Virus record (IMG/VR): IMGVR_UViG_3300030104_003342
Coordinates: 1-22,285 of that record
Length of the DNA stretch: 22,285 nt
Source: a virus
Reading direction: 5' to 3' (one strand)
The notes under the pieces were generated by a model. It ran no database searches. It was not told the origin of the DNA and worked only from the letters and a program-made list of their open reading frames with translations. A program made the translations under genes and the position numbers. Below are positions 22,201-22,285 of this stretch, in pieces. How positions within the stretch are numbered: the first letter of the stretch is position 1; every line of letters begins with the position of its first letter.

Positions 22201-22285
22201 TGTGTTGGTATGCTGACCTGTCGATGTGTTGCGATCTGTCTGGTCATAATTCTTAACAAAGCTGAGATGCACTGCGCTGCAATGG

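Larger units (their letters stand above)
21666..22285. other. 620-base region after the large terminase without a convincing large gene
   Basis: AT-rich with stops in all frames. It holds a CCCTG/CAGGG stem-loop (21673-21689), a branched stem ending in CTTTTA (21724-21775), several GTTAA-type palindromes (21779-21930), one 27-codon hydrophobic ORF (21840-21923), a C-rich island (21964-21998), GTACA-TT-TGTAC (22005-22016), an 11-base inverted repeat (22111-22141) and an 18-base repeat pair 40 bases apart (22143-22200). In T7-like phages, the region beyond the large terminase holds the right end, terminal repeat and, after it, early promoters. No tRNA-like cloverleaf was seen. Confidence 0.6.

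Noticed and set aside
22210-22285. Open + frame from ATG 22210 to the right edge (MLTCRCVAICLVIILNKAEM...)
   Set aside because: Only 25 codons are visible, with no Shine-Dalgarno and odd Cys-rich composition. It may be a gene start but cannot be supported here.
22160-22285. Open minus-strand frame entering from the right edge (~42 codons)
   Set aside because: No coding character, and stops soon; an equally open + frame overlaps it.
1-22285. CRISPR array, IS element, tRNA, integrase or host metabolic genes
   Set aside because: Looked for and not seen; the only repeats are fibre-coding repeats, one coding duplication and the intergenic repeats listed.

Overview
The window is the late (structural and packaging) arm of a T7-like podovirus, family Autographiviridae in older usage. 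The gene order is capsid 3' end - terminator - tail tubular A - tail tubular B - three internal core proteins - tail fibre - fibre/adhesin module - small genes - small terminase - HNH nuclease - large terminase. Everything recognisable is on the + strand. The AT-rich coding, the set of tiny genes around the terminases, and fibre proteins with hyaluronidase/Mtd-like N-termini point to a marine picocyanobacterial podovirus or a related pelagiphage. This host assignment is inference from remembered family resemblance; no host gene or marker settles it.

Positions 1-131 do not code for the capsid. They fold as the 3' catalytic half of a group I self-splicing intron: P7 strands, the AAGATATAGTC motif, P8, and a P9 stem capped by GAAA. 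A short exon (132-230) follows whose product matches the T7 major capsid C-terminus. The capsid gene of this phage therefore seems to be interrupted by an intron whose 5' half lies outside the window. A strong rho-independent terminator (238-266) follows the capsid stop, in the position of T7 T-phi.

From 282 to 11192 lie gp11, gp12, gp14, gp15 and gp16 homologues, nearly abutting. gp12 carries an extra domain resembling the N-terminal domain of T7 tail fibres. From 11208 to 16459 lie three large host-recognition proteins: a repeat-rich gp17-type fibre, a fibre-like protein with a duplicated module, and a tryptophan/glycine-rich putative adhesin. From 16459 to 19899 there is a run of very small, overlapping genes: TM proteins, two secreted proteins, TerS, an HNH nuclease and basic proteins. 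Two of these reading frames are irregular: one is split by a frame change at 17021, and one has no conventional start near 17540. The large terminase (19923-21665) closes the module.

The last 620 bases hold no convincing large gene. They contain stem-loops, palindromes rich in GTTAA, a C-rich island, a pair of near-identical 18-base repeats exactly 40 bases apart, and one possible 27-residue membrane micro-ORF. This is probably the genome-end or early-promoter region. No endolysin, spanin, tRNA, integrase or CRISPR was seen.
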